NCBI RefSeq assembly: GCF_014651135.1
Contig: NZ_BMWH01000030.1
Span: 1 to 64,000, forward strand
Direction: 5' to 3'
Origin: Streptomyces echinoruber
GTDB taxonomy: Bacteria; Actinomycetota; Actinomycetes; Streptomycetales; Streptomycetaceae
DNA: 64,000 nucleotides
In this document: piece by piece, positions 51,985-61,021 of the stretch
Layout of the letters: each line of letters begins with the position of its first letter
Numbering within the stretch: position 1 is the stretch's first letter
Made by a program: the position numbers and the translations under genes
The notes under the pieces: generated by a model
Told to the model about the DNA's origin: nothing
What the model saw: the letters and a program-made list of their open reading frames with translations, nothing else
Database searches by the model: none

Positions 51985-53355
51985 TCACGCGATGTGCTCT
52001 TCCTCCATCTCCCGGTAGTGGCGGTTCTGGAAGCGGTCGACCATCTTCTTGGCCTCCGCGCCGTCCAGACGGATGCCGAACTCCGCCTCGACGTTGTCGC
52101 CGAACTCACGCGGGGTCGGGTAGCTGCCGTTGATCGACTGCTTGAAGATCTGGTAGTACGCGTCCTCGTCCGGCTCCGGCGGCTCCTGGCCGGCGGCGCC
52201 TCCCTCGCCCAGCGGGCGGGTGCGGCCGGGGCCGGCGGGGATGGGGAAGCTGCCGGTGTCCTCCGGCGAGGGTGACTGCTCCTGGAACTCCTGGGGCTCC
52301 TGGTGTTCCTGCTGCTCCTGGGGCTGCCGCTGCTGCGGCAGCCGCCGGGCCTGCGGCTGCCGGGTCTGCGCCTGCTGCTGCTCGTACCACTGCTGGTACT
52401 GCTCGTCCGGGTCGTACGTCGGGTCGTAGCCGCCGTGGTAGTCCACGTCCAGCGGGGCCGCGAACCACGGGCTCTCGTCGGGGACGTACTCCGCCTGCCC
52501 GCCGTAGTGGTCCATGGCGAACTCCGGCTGCTGCTCGGCCTGCTGCTCGGCGTACGGCGGCTCGGCCTGCGGCTGCGGGGCGCGCCGCGGCTCGGCCGGG
52601 CCGGCCGCCGCCGTGAGCGCCGGGGCCGGCTCGGACTGCTGCGGGGCCGGCGGCAGCAGCGTCGGTTCGATGCCCGCCGCCGCCAGGCCCGCCGGGGCCG
52701 TCTGCGCCAGCGGCACGCCGTAGCGGGCCAGCCGCAGCGGCATCAGCGACTCCACCGGGGCCTTGCGGCGCCAGCCGCGGCCGAAGCGGGAACGCAGCCG
52801 GGCCTGGTAGACGAGACGTTCCTGCTCCAGGCGGATCACCTCGTCGTAGGACCGCAGCTCCCACAGCTTCATCCGGCGCCACAGCAGGAACGTCGGCACC
52901 GGCGACAGCAGCCAGCGGGCCAGCCGCACGCCCTCCATGTGCCGGTCGGCGGTGATGTCCGCGATCCGGCCGATGGCGTGCCGGGCCGCCTCCACCGCGA
53001 CCACGAACAGCACCGGGATCACCGCGTGCATGCCCACGCCCAGCGGGTCCGGCCAGGCCGCCGCGCCGTTGAACGCGATCGTCGCCGCCGTCAGCAGCCA
53101 CGCCGTCTGCCGCAGCAGCGGGAACGGAATGCGGATCCAGGTCAGCAGCAGGTCCAGCGCGAGCAGCACGCAGATGCCCGCGTCGATGCCGACCGGGAAG
53201 ACGTAACTGAAGTTGCCGAAACCCTTCCTGATGGCGAGTTCGCGGACCGCCGCGTACGACCCCGCGAAACCGATGCCGGCGATGATCACGGCACCGGTGA
53301 CGACCACGCCGATGAGAACGCGGTGCATCCGAGTCAGCTGTAGTGGCGCGGCCAC
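51985..53355 (-). CDS. DUF2637-domain membrane protein
   Basis: 456 residues from GTG 53355, with GGAGGGG seven bases upstream. Four membrane helices (about 10-135: VLIGVVVTGAVIIAGIGFAG, VGIDAGICVLLALDLLLTWI and others) form the DUF2637 domain, also found in SpdB-like spread proteins of actinomycete plasmids. A basic segment follows (RLRSRFGRGWRRK), then a long Gln/Glu/Pro-rich region (about 230-400), and a C-terminal helical domain DEDAYYQIFKQSINGSYPTP that looks like a DNA- or protein-binding segment. Chromosomal DUF2637 proteins are widespread; the role is not established to my knowledge. Confidence 0.85.
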   Translation of the reverse strand: MAAPLQLTRMHRVLIGVVVTGAVIIAGIGFAGSYAAVRELAIRKGFGNFSYVFPVGIDAGICVLLALDLLLTWIRIPFPLLRQTAWLLTAATIAFNGAAAWPDPLGVGMHAVIPVLFVVAVEAARHAIGRIADITADRHMEGVRLARWLLSPVPTFLLWRRMKLWELRSYDEVIRLEQERLVYQARLRSRFGRGWRRKAPVESLMPLRLARYGVPLAQTAPAGLAAAGIEPTLLPPAPQQSEPAPALTAAAGPAEPRRAPQPQAEPPYAEQQAEQQPEFAMDHYGGQAEYVPDESPWFAAPLDVDYHGGYDPTYDPDEQYQQWYEQQQAQTRQPQARRLPQQRQPQEQQEHQEPQEFQEQSPSPEDTGSFPIPAGPGRTRPLGEGGAAGQEPPEPDEDAYYQIFKQSINGSYPTPREFGDNVEAEFGIRLDGAEAKKMVDRFQNRHYREMEEEHIA

Positions 53356-53541
53356 CCGTACTCCCCTCCCAGTGCGTGTTGTTGCGCGCAACAGGGTGGC
53401 ACATGCGTACGGGGAACGGGTGACCGGTCCGCGGCGAAGGCCCCGCCGGCCCTTCCGGGCGCCGGAAGCCCAGCCCCTCTCGGGGCCGGGGACTCAGCCC
53501 GCCTTGGCGCCGGGGACTCAGCCCGCCTCGGCGCCGGAGGC

Positions 53542-54474
53542 TCAGCCCTCCTTGGCGCCGGAGGCCGACGGCGACGGGGACTTCGCCGCCCCGGACGCCG
53601 ACTTCGACGCGGACGGCGACGCCGACTTCGACGGCTTGGCCGACCCGGACGCCGACTTCGACGGCGACGCGCCCTGCCCGGCGCCCGGCGCGGCACCGCC
53701 GCCGTCACCGTTGGCCTTCGCCACCGCGGCCACGACCTCCTTGGCCGCCTTCTCGGCCGCCTTCGTCAGGTCACCGGCGTCCGGCGTCTTGTCACCGGCC
53801 AGGCCGGCGCCGTTGTAGTCGAGGGTGACGACCACGTTCTCCACCCGGGCCACGACCGTCTGCTGCTTGAAGAGGCCCTCCTTCTTCTTCAGGTCGTAGC
53901 GCACCGCCGTCGCCTCGTCGCCCGCCCCGGACACCGGCTCCGACTTGGTGTTCTTCGCGCCGTCCGTGGACTGGGCGCCCTGCACCTGCTTGGCGTAGAA
54001 CTCCTTCGCCTGCTGCTCGCCCGAGCCCCGCGCGGTGTCCGACTCGAACCGCAGCAGCGAGACGTTCAGCCAGCGGAACTGCGACCCCTTCACGCCGTTG
54101 TTGTCCAGGCTGCTCCAGTTGCAGCTCGCCCGCGCCGAGACGTCGTCCGACGCGCCCTCCTTGCCGGACTTGACCCCCTTCGGCACCAGATCACCCAGTG
54201 TCTTCTTCGACAGCACCGCGCACGGCTCCGGCAGCTTGCCGTACGCCGCCGCCTGCACCGTCGGGGACGGGCTCGCCGACGCGCTCGCCGCGGCGCTCGC
54301 CTCCTGCGTGACGTCGCCGCCGCCCTTCGCGCCGGAGTCCGAGCCGGAGTCGGAGGAGCAGCCGGCGGCGGCCAGCAGCACGGGGGCGGCGGCCGCGCAG
54401 GCAAGGACGCGGCTCAGGCGCCTCGCCCGCCGCTCACGCCGGTCACCCTGGTCTCGCTGTGCTGCTCGCTGCAT
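53542..54474 (-). CDS. DUF3558-type lipoprotein
   Basis: 310 residues from ATG 54474 (upstream ATGs at 54489 and 54498 are in frame). A lipoprotein signal with basic start and lipobox LLAAAGC. The mature part starts with a Ser/Asp/Gly stretch, then LPEPCAVLSKKTLGDLVPKG, the hallmark of DUF3558, and ASCNWSSLDNNG with the paired Cys. The tail (about 240-310) is Ser/Ala/Lys/Pro repeats like wall-spanning linkers. Outer leaflet of the membrane; function unknown. Paralogous to the next gene upstream. Confidence 0.85.
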   Translation of the reverse strand: MQRAAQRDQGDRRERRARRLSRVLACAAAAPVLLAAAGCSSDSGSDSGAKGGGDVTQEASAAASASASPSPTVQAAAYGKLPEPCAVLSKKTLGDLVPKGVKSGKEGASDDVSARASCNWSSLDNNGVKGSQFRWLNVSLLRFESDTARGSGEQQAKEFYAKQVQGAQSTDGAKNTKSEPVSGAGDEATAVRYDLKKKEGLFKQQTVVARVENVVVTLDYNGAGLAGDKTPDAGDLTKAAEKAAKEVVAAVAKANGDGGGAAPGAGQGASPSKSASGSAKPSKSASPSASKSASGAAKSPSPSASGAKEG

Positions 54475-54669
54475 GGTTCCTTCACTCATGACGCTCATAC
54501 GCTCGTGGCTCCTGCGGTGTTCCTGCGGTGTCCCTGCCGGGATCCTGCGAGGACCCTGCGGATTCGCTGTGGTGGAACGGGTCCGAGGGGCCACGGTACG
54601 CCGTGCCGCCGGCACCCGGTCGCCCTTCCCGGGCATCGCGACGAGCGCCACAGCGGGCGCCGGACTCCG

Positions 54670-55572
54670 CTAACCGTTGAGCGCGTCGGCCAGCCGAGCC
54701 GCCAGTTTCCGGGCCTTGTCCTGCATTTCCGCGCTATCCGGAACCACGCCCGCGGTCGCCGGCTGCTCCACGTACTCCACCGTCACGATCACGTTCGACG
54801 TGCGGAACACCACAGTCACCGTCCGCTGCTTGGCCGTCGAACCCGAGCTGCTGAGGGTGTCGTCCACGAACGCCTCGTCACCGAGGTCGTCCAGCGTGCG
54901 CGGCTGGAGATCGGACGGCGTGACACCCGCGGAGGGCGACGACGCAGACTCCGACGGCGCCTTCGACCCCGACGGCGAGGCGGAGCCGGACGGCGACGGC
55001 GAGGAACCGGTCCCCGCGTCCGCACCGTCGCCGGAGTCACCGGAGTCGGAGTCACCGGAATCATCGGAGTCGCCGGACGCCGACGCGCTCGCGCTCTCCG
55101 GCGACGTCTGGGACCCCGACGGCTCCGGCAGGTCGGCCGCGTCCTCCTTCTTCGCGAACACCTCGCGCGCCTGATCGTCGTCGCTCACGGCGTTGTCGTA
55201 GGAGACGACCCGCTCGAAGTCGACGTACAGGTGGTCGGTGGCGTCCGCCGACTCCACCTTCCAGCGGCAGCCCACCCGGCGGTCGGTGTCGTAGGTCAGG
55301 GTCGGCTCGCCCTCGTACGCCTTCTCCCGCTGCGTGGCGTCCGCGAGCTGCTTGATGCCCGGCAGCAGCGAGTCCAGCGTGCCGTGCCCGACGGCGCCGC
55401 ACGGCTCCGGCAGCGTGCGGTACTTGCCCGGCTGGCCCGCCTGCACCGCCGTCCCGGTGTCCCCCGGGTTCGCGTCGTCCGTCGCGGTCCCGCCGTCCGA
55501 GCCGCCGGTGCAGCCGGCCAGCAGCGCCACGAGGAGCGCCGCGACGCCGGACACGTACGCCTTCCGCTGCAC
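54670..55572 (-). CDS. DUF3558-type lipoprotein
   Basis: 300 residues, GTG start with AGGAG upstream. Lipobox LLAGC at 17-21. LPEPCGAVGHGTLDSLLPGI and VGCRWKVESAD repeat the DUF3558 pattern of the neighbouring lipoprotein. A central Ser/Asp/Gly-rich stretch (about 150-215) interrupts the domain, and RTVTVVFRTSNVIVTVEYVE closes it. The two lipoproteins probably arose by duplication and may work together at the cell surface. Confidence 0.85.
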   Translation of the reverse strand: MQRKAYVSGVAALLVALLAGCTGGSDGGTATDDANPGDTGTAVQAGQPGKYRTLPEPCGAVGHGTLDSLLPGIKQLADATQREKAYEGEPTLTYDTDRRVGCRWKVESADATDHLYVDFERVVSYDNAVSDDDQAREVFAKKEDAADLPEPSGSQTSPESASASASGDSDDSGDSDSGDSGDGADAGTGSSPSPSGSASPSGSKAPSESASSPSAGVTPSDLQPRTLDDLGDEAFVDDTLSSSGSTAKQRTVTVVFRTSNVIVTVEYVEQPATAGVVPDSAEMQDKARKLAARLADALNG

Positions 55573-55638
55573 CGTCGGGCTCCTCTCGCCGCTGTGCCGT
55601 GGTCTTCGCCTCCCGGCGTCCCCGCCGCCCGACTGCCG

Positions 55639-55683
55639 CTCGACCAGTGCTCGGCCGGTGCTCGACCAGTGCTCGGCCGGTGC
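55639..55683 (+). repeat. 22-bp direct repeat upstream of rtcB
   Basis: Two adjacent copies of a 22-bp unit CTCGACCAGTGCTCGGCCGG plus TG. It lies in the divergent gap between the second lipoprotein gene and rtcB. Confidence 0.75.
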
Positions 55684-55844
55684 TTAATCGGTTGCCGCGC
55701 GGGGGTGCGCCCTGAGGACAATGTCTACCGCACTGTTTATCGCACGCACTGCCGTGGACGCCGGTCCGTCATCCCTTTCGCCGACCTTGACACGGCTATT
55801 GCGGTTCAGGACTTCTCTTCTGCTTTCGGGGGACTGAGAACGAT

Positions 55845-57038
55845 ATGTCGTACGTGGAGATACCGGGCGCGAAGGTCCCCATCCGCATGTGGGCCGACCC
55901 CGCGACCGTCGAACCCGCGGCTCTCCAGCAGCTCCACAACGTCGCCACCCTTCCCTGGATCAAGGGTCTCGCCGTCATGCCCGACGTCCATTACGGCAAG
56001 GGTGCGACCGTCGGCTCCGTGATCGCCATGCGGGGAGCGGTGTGCCCGGCCGCGGTCGGGGTGGACATCGGGTGCGGCATGTCGGCGGTGCGGACGTCGC
56101 TGACGGCGGACGACCTCCCCGGCGACCTGTCCCGGCTGCGCTCGCGGATCGAGCAGGTGATCCCGGTGGGGCGGGGCATGCACGAGGAGCCCGTCGACCC
56201 GGGCCGCCTGCACGGGCTGGCCACCGCCGGCTGGGAGGACTTCTGGCGGCGGTTCGACGGGGTCGCGGAGGCGGTCAGGCTCCGCCGGGAGCGGGCGGCG
56301 AAGCAGATGGGAACGCTCGGCAGTGGGAATCACTTTGTCGAGGTCTGTGTGGACACCTCCGGATTTGTCTGGCTGATGCTGCACTCCGGTTCCCGCAACA
56401 TCGGCAAGGAGCTCGCCGAGTACCACATCGGCGTCGCCCAGAAGCTCCCGCACAACCAGGGCCTGGTCGACCGCGACCTCGCGGTGTTCGTCGCGGACAC
56501 GCCGCAGATGGCGGCCTACCGCAACGACCTGTTCTGGGCGCAGGAGTACGCGCGCCACAACCGCTCGATCATGATGGCGCTCCTGAAGGACGTCGTCCGC
56601 AAGGAGTTCAAGAAGGCCAAGCCGACCTTCGAACCGGAGATCTCCTGCCACCACAACTACGTGGCGCAGGAGCGGTACGAGGGCATGGACCTGCTGGTCA
56701 CCCGCAAGGGCGCCATCCGCGCGGGCGCCGGCGACTACGGGATCATCCCGGGCTCGATGGGCACGGGCTCGTACATCGTGCGCGGCCTCGGCAACGAGGC
56801 GTCGTTCAACTCGGCCTCGCACGGCGCCGGCCGCCGGATGAGCCGCAACGCGGCCAAGCGCCGCTTCACCACCAGGGACCTGGAGGAGCAGACCCGGGGC
56901 GTGGAGTGCCGCAAGGACTCCGGCGTCGTCGACGAGATCCCGGGCGCCTACAAGCCGATCGAGCAGGTCATCGACCAGCAGCGGGACCTGGTGGAGGTCG
57001 TGGCGAAGCTGAAGCAGGTCGTCTGTGTGAAGGGGTAG
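55845..57038 (+). CDS. rtcB: RtcB-family RNA ligase
   Basis: 397 residues. GLAVMPDVHYGKGATVGSVI (about 42-61) and VGVDIGCGMSAVRT carry the metal-binding His/Asp and the Cys. GSGNHFVEV, LMLHSGSRNIGKELAEYH and CHHNYVAQE contribute further His ligands; GIIPGSMGTGSYIVRG precedes the region of the guanylated His, and SHGAGRRMSRNAAK supplies it. The end AYKPIEQVIDQQRDLVEVV is standard. RtcB joins 3'-phosphate and 5'-OH RNA ends with GTP. No archease gene is adjacent, as is common in actinobacteria. Confidence 0.95.
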   Translation: MSYVEIPGAKVPIRMWADPATVEPAALQQLHNVATLPWIKGLAVMPDVHYGKGATVGSVIAMRGAVCPAAVGVDIGCGMSAVRTSLTADDLPGDLSRLRSRIEQVIPVGRGMHEEPVDPGRLHGLATAGWEDFWRRFDGVAEAVRLRRERAAKQMGTLGSGNHFVEVCVDTSGFVWLMLHSGSRNIGKELAEYHIGVAQKLPHNQGLVDRDLAVFVADTPQMAAYRNDLFWAQEYARHNRSIMMALLKDVVRKEFKKAKPTFEPEISCHHNYVAQERYEGMDLLVTRKGAIRAGAGDYGIIPGSMGTGSYIVRGLGNEASFNSASHGAGRRMSRNAAKRRFTTRDLEEQTRGVECRKDSGVVDEIPGAYKPIEQVIDQQRDLVEVVAKLKQVVCVKG

Positions 57039-57129
57039 GTCCGGTGGGTCAGGTTCGGTGGACCTGGGCCGGTGGGCCGGGTCCGATCGACGGGCCGGGG
57101 GCGTCCCGCATCCTCGCGGGGCCCCCGTT

Positions 57130-57273
57130 TCACTTCGCGTGCCGTACCGCGTAGATCATGACGAACGCCACGACGTGGATGCCGAAGAGGAAGTACGCGA
57201 GGTAGTACCAGACGTAGCGTTCGCGTTTCTTCTCCAGGGACAGGCGCCGGCGTTCGGAGTCGTCGTCGGGCAT
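57130..57273 (-). CDS. Small membrane protein (47 residues)
   Basis: ATG 57273 shares its A with the TGA of the SDR gene, so translation is coupled. A charged N-terminal half (DDDSERRRLSLEKKRER) is followed by one hydrophobic helix YLAYFLFGIHVVAFVMIYAV and a short basic end. Likely a single-pass inner-membrane protein. Function unknown; coupling to the SDR suggests a shared process. Confidence 0.75.
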   Translation of the reverse strand: MPDDDSERRRLSLEKKRERYVWYYLAYFLFGIHVVAFVMIYAVRHAK

Positions 57274-58070
57274 CAGCTCTCTCGGTGGACCTGGGAGCTC
57301 TCTCGGTGGACCTTGGTGTGGGAGGCCTGGGCGCGGGGGCGGACGACGAGGAGGTCGACGTTGACGTGGCTGGGGCGGGTGACGGCCCAGGTGATGGTGT
57401 CGGCGACGTCGTCGGCGGTCAGGGGATCGGGGACGCCCTCGTAGACCTGGGCGGCGCGCTCGGCGTCGCCGCCGAAGCGGGTGAGGGCGAACTCCTCGGT
57501 CTTGACCATGCCGGGGGCGATCTCGATGACGCGGACCGGCCGGCCGACGATTTCCAGGCGCAGGGTCTCGGCGAGGACGTGGGCGCCGTGCTTGGCGGCG
57601 ACGTAGCCCGCGCCGCCCTCGTACGTGCCGTGGCCCGCGGTGGAGGAGACCACGACGACCGTGCCGTCGCCGCTCGCGACGAGCTTGGGCAGCAGGGCCT
57701 GGGTGAGGTTGAGGGTGCCGATGACGTTGGTCTCGTACATCCGGCGCCAGTCGTCCGGGTCGGCGGTGGCCACCGGGTCGAGGCCGAGTGCGCCGCCGGC
57801 GTTGTTGACCAGCACGCCGACCGCTTTGAAGGCCGTCGCGAACTCGTCCACCGCGGCGCGGTCGGTGACGTCCAGCCGGTAGGCCGTCGCGGAGTGGCCG
57901 GCGGCGTTGATCTCCTCCGCGATCGCCTCGATGCGGTCCTTGCGGCGGGCGGTGAGGACCACGCGGTAGCCGGCCGCGGCCAGCCGCCGGGCCGTGGCGG
58001 CGCCGATGCCGCTGCTCGCACCGGTGACGACGGCGATGCGGGAGGCGGCGGACGGGGCGGCGGTGGCCAT
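57273..58070 (-). CDS. SDR-family NAD(P)-dependent oxidoreductase
   Basis: 265 residues. Classical SDR: cofactor motif TGASSGIG (16-23), NNAGG near 88, catalytic Ser in VVVVSSTAGHG, and YVAAK with the Tyr and Lys. LTARRKD after strand 2 suggests NADP preference. The closest described group is the serine/3-hydroxy acid dehydrogenase-like SDRs (YdfG type), by general appearance. The C-terminal end has a doubled KVHRES / QVHRES from an 18-bp direct repeat, probably recent. Followed by a coupled small membrane protein gene. Confidence 0.92.
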   Translation of the reverse strand: MATAAPSAASRIAVVTGASSGIGAATARRLAAAGYRVVLTARRKDRIEAIAEEINAAGHSATAYRLDVTDRAAVDEFATAFKAVGVLVNNAGGALGLDPVATADPDDWRRMYETNVIGTLNLTQALLPKLVASGDGTVVVVSSTAGHGTYEGGAGYVAAKHGAHVLAETLRLEIVGRPVRVIEIAPGMVKTEEFALTRFGGDAERAAQVYEGVPDPLTADDVADTITWAVTRPSHVNVDLLVVRPRAQASHTKVHRESSQVHRES

Positions 58071-58143
58071 GGGGCGGCTCCTCGGACTCGGGCGGGACGA
58101 CCTGCCCAGCGTAGGTGACCGGGGGGACGGCGCGGCGGGGGCG

Positions 58144-58193
58144 TCCGGGGGAGGTCAAAGGTGAGCGGTCCGGGGGAGGCCAAAGGTGAGCGG
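58144..58193 (+). repeat. 25-bp direct repeat
   Basis: Two adjacent copies of a 25-bp unit containing GGGGGAGGTCAAAGGTGAGC differ at one base. They lie between the HxlR gene and the SDR gene, in the likely SDR promoter region. Confidence 0.8.
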
Positions 58194-58211
58194 CAGGCAG
58201 GCCGGCCGGGG

Positions 58212-58622
58212 TCACGACTCCCGCGCGTGTGCGGCGTCGTAGCGCTGCCGGGCCGCGTGCACCTCGTCGAAGTGGGTCTCCGCCCAGTCCTTCACGGCCG
58301 ACAGCAGGCCGCTGAGGCTGGCGCCCAGCGGGGTGAGCGCGTAGTCGACGCGGACCGGGACGGACGGGGTCACCGTGCGGGAGACGAGGCCGTCGCGCTC
58401 CAGGGCGCGCAGGGTCTGGGTGAGCATCTTGGGGCTGACGCCGGCGATCCTGCGGGCGAGGTCGCTGTAGCGCTGGGGCCCGGGGGCGAGGGCGGAGACG
58501 ACGAGGCCGACCCACTTGTCGCTGATGCGGTCCAGCAACTGGTGGGTGGGGCAGCTCCGCAGGAACGCGTCGTAGGCGCGGCGGGCCTGTTCGCGCCGCT
58601 GGGCGGCCGTCATGGTCGGCAC
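58212..58622 (-). CDS. HxlR-family transcriptional regulator
   Basis: 136 residues. CPTHQLLDRISDKWVGLVVS (about 24-43) has the single conserved Cys and the DKW block of HxlR/YodB proteins; RRIAGVSPKMLTQTLRALER is the recognition helix region and VDYALTPLGASL the wing. Such regulators sense quinones, aldehydes or thiol stress through the Cys and repress a divergent oxidoreductase. Here the divergent gene is a quinone-oxidoreductase-like enzyme, which fits that scheme. Starts at 58622 or 58613. Confidence 0.93.
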   Translation of the reverse strand: MPTMTAAQRREQARRAYDAFLRSCPTHQLLDRISDKWVGLVVSALAPGPQRYSDLARRIAGVSPKMLTQTLRALERDGLVSRTVTPSVPVRVDYALTPLGASLSGLLSAVKDWAETHFDEVHAARQRYDAAHARES

Positions 58623-58639
58623 CGGCTCTCACCTCCGGG

Positions 58640-58700
58640 GCAGTTGGGCACCTTCAGGTAACTACTTCCCTGAGGATAGTAACTCTTCCTACGGTTGCTG
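58640..58700. promoter_or_regulatory. Divergent HxlR/oxidoreductase operator region
   Basis: GTAACTACTTCCCTGA and AGTAACTCTTCCTACG within 45 bases form two similar A/T-richer direct half-sites (GTAACT...TTCC) between the divergent genes. This is where an HxlR dimer would be expected to bind. Promoters cannot be placed with confidence. Confidence 0.5.
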
Positions 58701-58761
58701 TCGGTCGCGGAGATACCGAGATCCGCGGCGGCTCACAGGGAATCGAGGGGAGCTGGGCAGC

Positions 58762-59661
58762 ATGCGCGCTGCGGTGGTGAGGACGTTCGGCGGGCCCGAG
58801 GCCGTGGAGATCGTGGAGACGGCGGTGCCCGAGCCGGGCGCCCGGCAGGTGCGGATCAAGGTGGCGGCGACCGCGCTCAACCCGGTCGACGCGGGGGTAC
58901 GGGCCGGCGCCTTCGGGGGCGCGGGCAAACAGCTCGGACTCGGCTGGGACGTCGCCGGGACGGTGGACGCGATCGACGTGGCCGCCGCGTGGGACGTGGG
59001 CGACGAGGTCGTCGCCCTCCACCACGGTGTGACCGGGCCGCTCGGGGCGCACGCCGAGTACGTCGTCGTCGACACCGACGCGGTGGCGCAGGCGCCGGCC
59101 GGAGTGGACGCGGCCCACGCGGCGACGCTGCCGCTGAACGGGCTGACGGCGGTGCAGGCCCTGGACCTGCTGGAGCCCGTGGCGCCCGTGCGGTCGCTGC
59201 TGGTGACGGGCGCGGCCGGAGCGGTCGGCGGGTACGCCGTCCAGCTCGCGGCCCACCGCGGCGTCGCCGTGACCGCGCTCGCCCGCGCGGCCGACGCCGA
59301 CCTCGTCCGCTCCCTGGGCGCCGAACGCCTGGTGACCGACCTCGCCGACCTCGCGCCCGGCAGCGTCGACGCCGTCCTGGACGCCGCCGTCCTGGGCGAG
59401 CCCGCGCTGGCCCCGGTGCGCGACGGAGGCGGCTACGTCGGCGTCATCCCGGGGGCCGAACCGGCCTCCGTCCGCGGCGTGCGGACCGCGTCCGTGGCGG
59501 TGACCGCCGACGGGGCCCGGCTGGCGGAGCTGGTGCGGCTGGTGGAGGAAGGGGTGCTGACCCTCCGGGTCGCCGAGACCTTCCCCCTGGACGACGCGGC
59601 GAAGGCACACGCGCGGCTGGCCGAGGGCGGGGTGCGGGGGCGGCTGGTGCTGGTGCCGTAG
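58762..59661 (+). CDS. NADP-dependent quinone oxidoreductase-like MDR enzyme
   Basis: 299 residues. Medium-chain dehydrogenase/reductase without zinc ligands: VKVAATALNPVD-type start (IKVAATALNPVDAGVRAG, about 33-50), GWDVAGTVDAI, GAHAEYVVVDTDAVA, ATLPLNGLTAVQAL, and the cofactor motif VTGAAGAVGGYAVQLA (about 147-162). Reduces quinones or enones with NADPH. Shorter than most (about 320). ATG with GGGGAGCTGGG upstream. Divergent from HxlR, which probably controls it. Confidence 0.92.
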   Translation: MRAAVVRTFGGPEAVEIVETAVPEPGARQVRIKVAATALNPVDAGVRAGAFGGAGKQLGLGWDVAGTVDAIDVAAAWDVGDEVVALHHGVTGPLGAHAEYVVVDTDAVAQAPAGVDAAHAATLPLNGLTAVQALDLLEPVAPVRSLLVTGAAGAVGGYAVQLAAHRGVAVTALARAADADLVRSLGAERLVTDLADLAPGSVDAVLDAAVLGEPALAPVRDGGGYVGVIPGAEPASVRGVRTASVAVTADGARLAELVRLVEEGVLTLRVAETFPLDDAAKAHARLAEGGVRGRLVLVP

Positions 59662-59715
59662 GGGGGCGGTGCCGGGCGGGGGTGGCCGCCGGAAGTGGGG
59701 GCCGTCGGGGTGGGA

Positions 59716-59822
59716 ATCGTCGGGGCGGGGACTGTCGGGGTGGGATCACCGGTGGACGGTGATCGTCGGGGCGGGGACTGTCGGGGTGGGATCACCGGTG
59801 GACGGTGATCGTCGGGGCGGGG
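59716..59822 (+). repeat. 46-bp tandem repeat
   Basis: A 46-bp unit with GGGACTGTCGGGGTGGGATC and the small palindrome ATCACCGGTGGACGGTGAT occurs at 59716 and 59762, identical, and begins a third time at 59808. It fills the gap between convergent oxidoreductase and AraC-type genes. Confidence 0.88.
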
Positions 59823-59856
59823 GCCGTCGGTGGGGGACCGCCGGCGCGGGGGCGGA

Positions 59857-60819
59857 TCACCGGCGTGCGGGCCCGCGCGTCCCGCCGCCCGGCGCGGTGG
59901 CGCCGGCCGCCGCCGGGTTGCTCGCGTACGCCGTCGGCGGCACCCCGACCGTCCGGGTGAAGTCCCGCACGAGGTGGGCCTGGTCGGCGTAGCCGAGGTC
60001 GGCGGCGAGGGCGGCCCAGTCGGTGCCGGTGCCGGTCTCGGCGTGTTCGAGGGCCTCGTGGATGCGGTAGCGGAGGATGACCCACTTGGGGCTGACGCCG
60101 ACGTACGCGGCGAAGAGGCGCTGCAGGCGGCGCACGGACAGGCCCCCGGTGCGGGCGAGGTCGGCGACGCGGCGGACCGTGCGGTCGGCGCGGACGTGGT
60201 CGACCAGGGCCATGGCGAGGCGGGCCTGCGGGTCGGGGCGGGGATCGAGGGCGAGGAGGAAGGCGTCGAGGGCGGCGACGCGGGCGTCCTCGTCGTCGGG
60301 GGTGAGGACGGCCGCCGGGTCGGCGTGCGGGAACAGGCCGGGGGCGTCGGTGAAGCGCAGGCGGCGGCCGGTCCAGTGGCTGACGGGGTGGCGGGGGGCG
60401 AAGGGGCGGAAGCCGCCGGGGCGGAACTGGATGCCGCACACCCGGCCCCGGCCCGCCAGCTTCTGCGTGAACAGCTCCAGTCCGATCCCGGCGAGTTCGC
60501 CGAAGGGGCGCCCGGCCGCCCCGCCCGCACCGTCGGCACCGGGAACACCGTCGGCGCCACTGGCTCCACTGGCTCCGTCGGCTCCGCTGGCCCCGTCGGG
60601 TTCGCCCGCCCCGCCGTCGTAGCGCTGGAAGACGATGTTGACCGACGGGTGGGGGACGACGTGCGAGGCGTACGGCTCGGACAGGTCCCAGTCGATCAGC
60701 CAATAGTGCTCCAGGTAGGGCCGCAACGGCGCGGCCGGTTCGCGGCGGCGGAAGCGGACGCGCGCGAACAGTTCCGCGGCGTCGACGATGCCTCGGGTGT
60801 CACGGCGTGGAGCGGCCAT
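59857..60819 (-). CDS. AraC-family HTH regulator
   Basis: 320 residues from ATG 60819. An N-terminal sensing domain (PAAPLRPYLEHYWLIDWDLS and VVPHPSVNIVFQ, with FRPGGFRPF later) of the DUF6597 type is interrupted by a Gly/Ala/Asp repeat (GASGADGASGASGADGV). The C-terminal AraC domain has LARTGGLSVRRLQRLFAAYV and the second HTH LAADLGYADQAHLVRDFTRT. The repeat insert reflects short tandem DNA repeats within the gene. Target and ligand unknown. Confidence 0.9.
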   Translation of the reverse strand: MAAPRRDTRGIVDAAELFARVRFRRREPAAPLRPYLEHYWLIDWDLSEPYASHVVPHPSVNIVFQRYDGGAGEPDGASGADGASGASGADGVPGADGAGGAAGRPFGELAGIGLELFTQKLAGRGRVCGIQFRPGGFRPFAPRHPVSHWTGRRLRFTDAPGLFPHADPAAVLTPDDEDARVAALDAFLLALDPRPDPQARLAMALVDHVRADRTVRRVADLARTGGLSVRRLQRLFAAYVGVSPKWVILRYRIHEALEHAETGTGTDWAALAADLGYADQAHLVRDFTRTVGVPPTAYASNPAAAGATAPGGGTRGPARR

Positions 60820-61021
60820 GGGGGGATGGTAGGCGCGGGCACCGACACGGGGGCGGACGCCCGGCGAGGGGGGGCGGGAGGACGAAGGGAACGGGTGCAC
60901 GGTGAGAAGACGGTGACCGCGCACTCCCGGGCGCGGGGACCACGGTGAGAGGCCGGTAAAAAGGCGCCCCGGCGGGTACCGGCCACGGTCGCGGCGCCGG
61001 AGGTGTTGGCACACTGGACGC

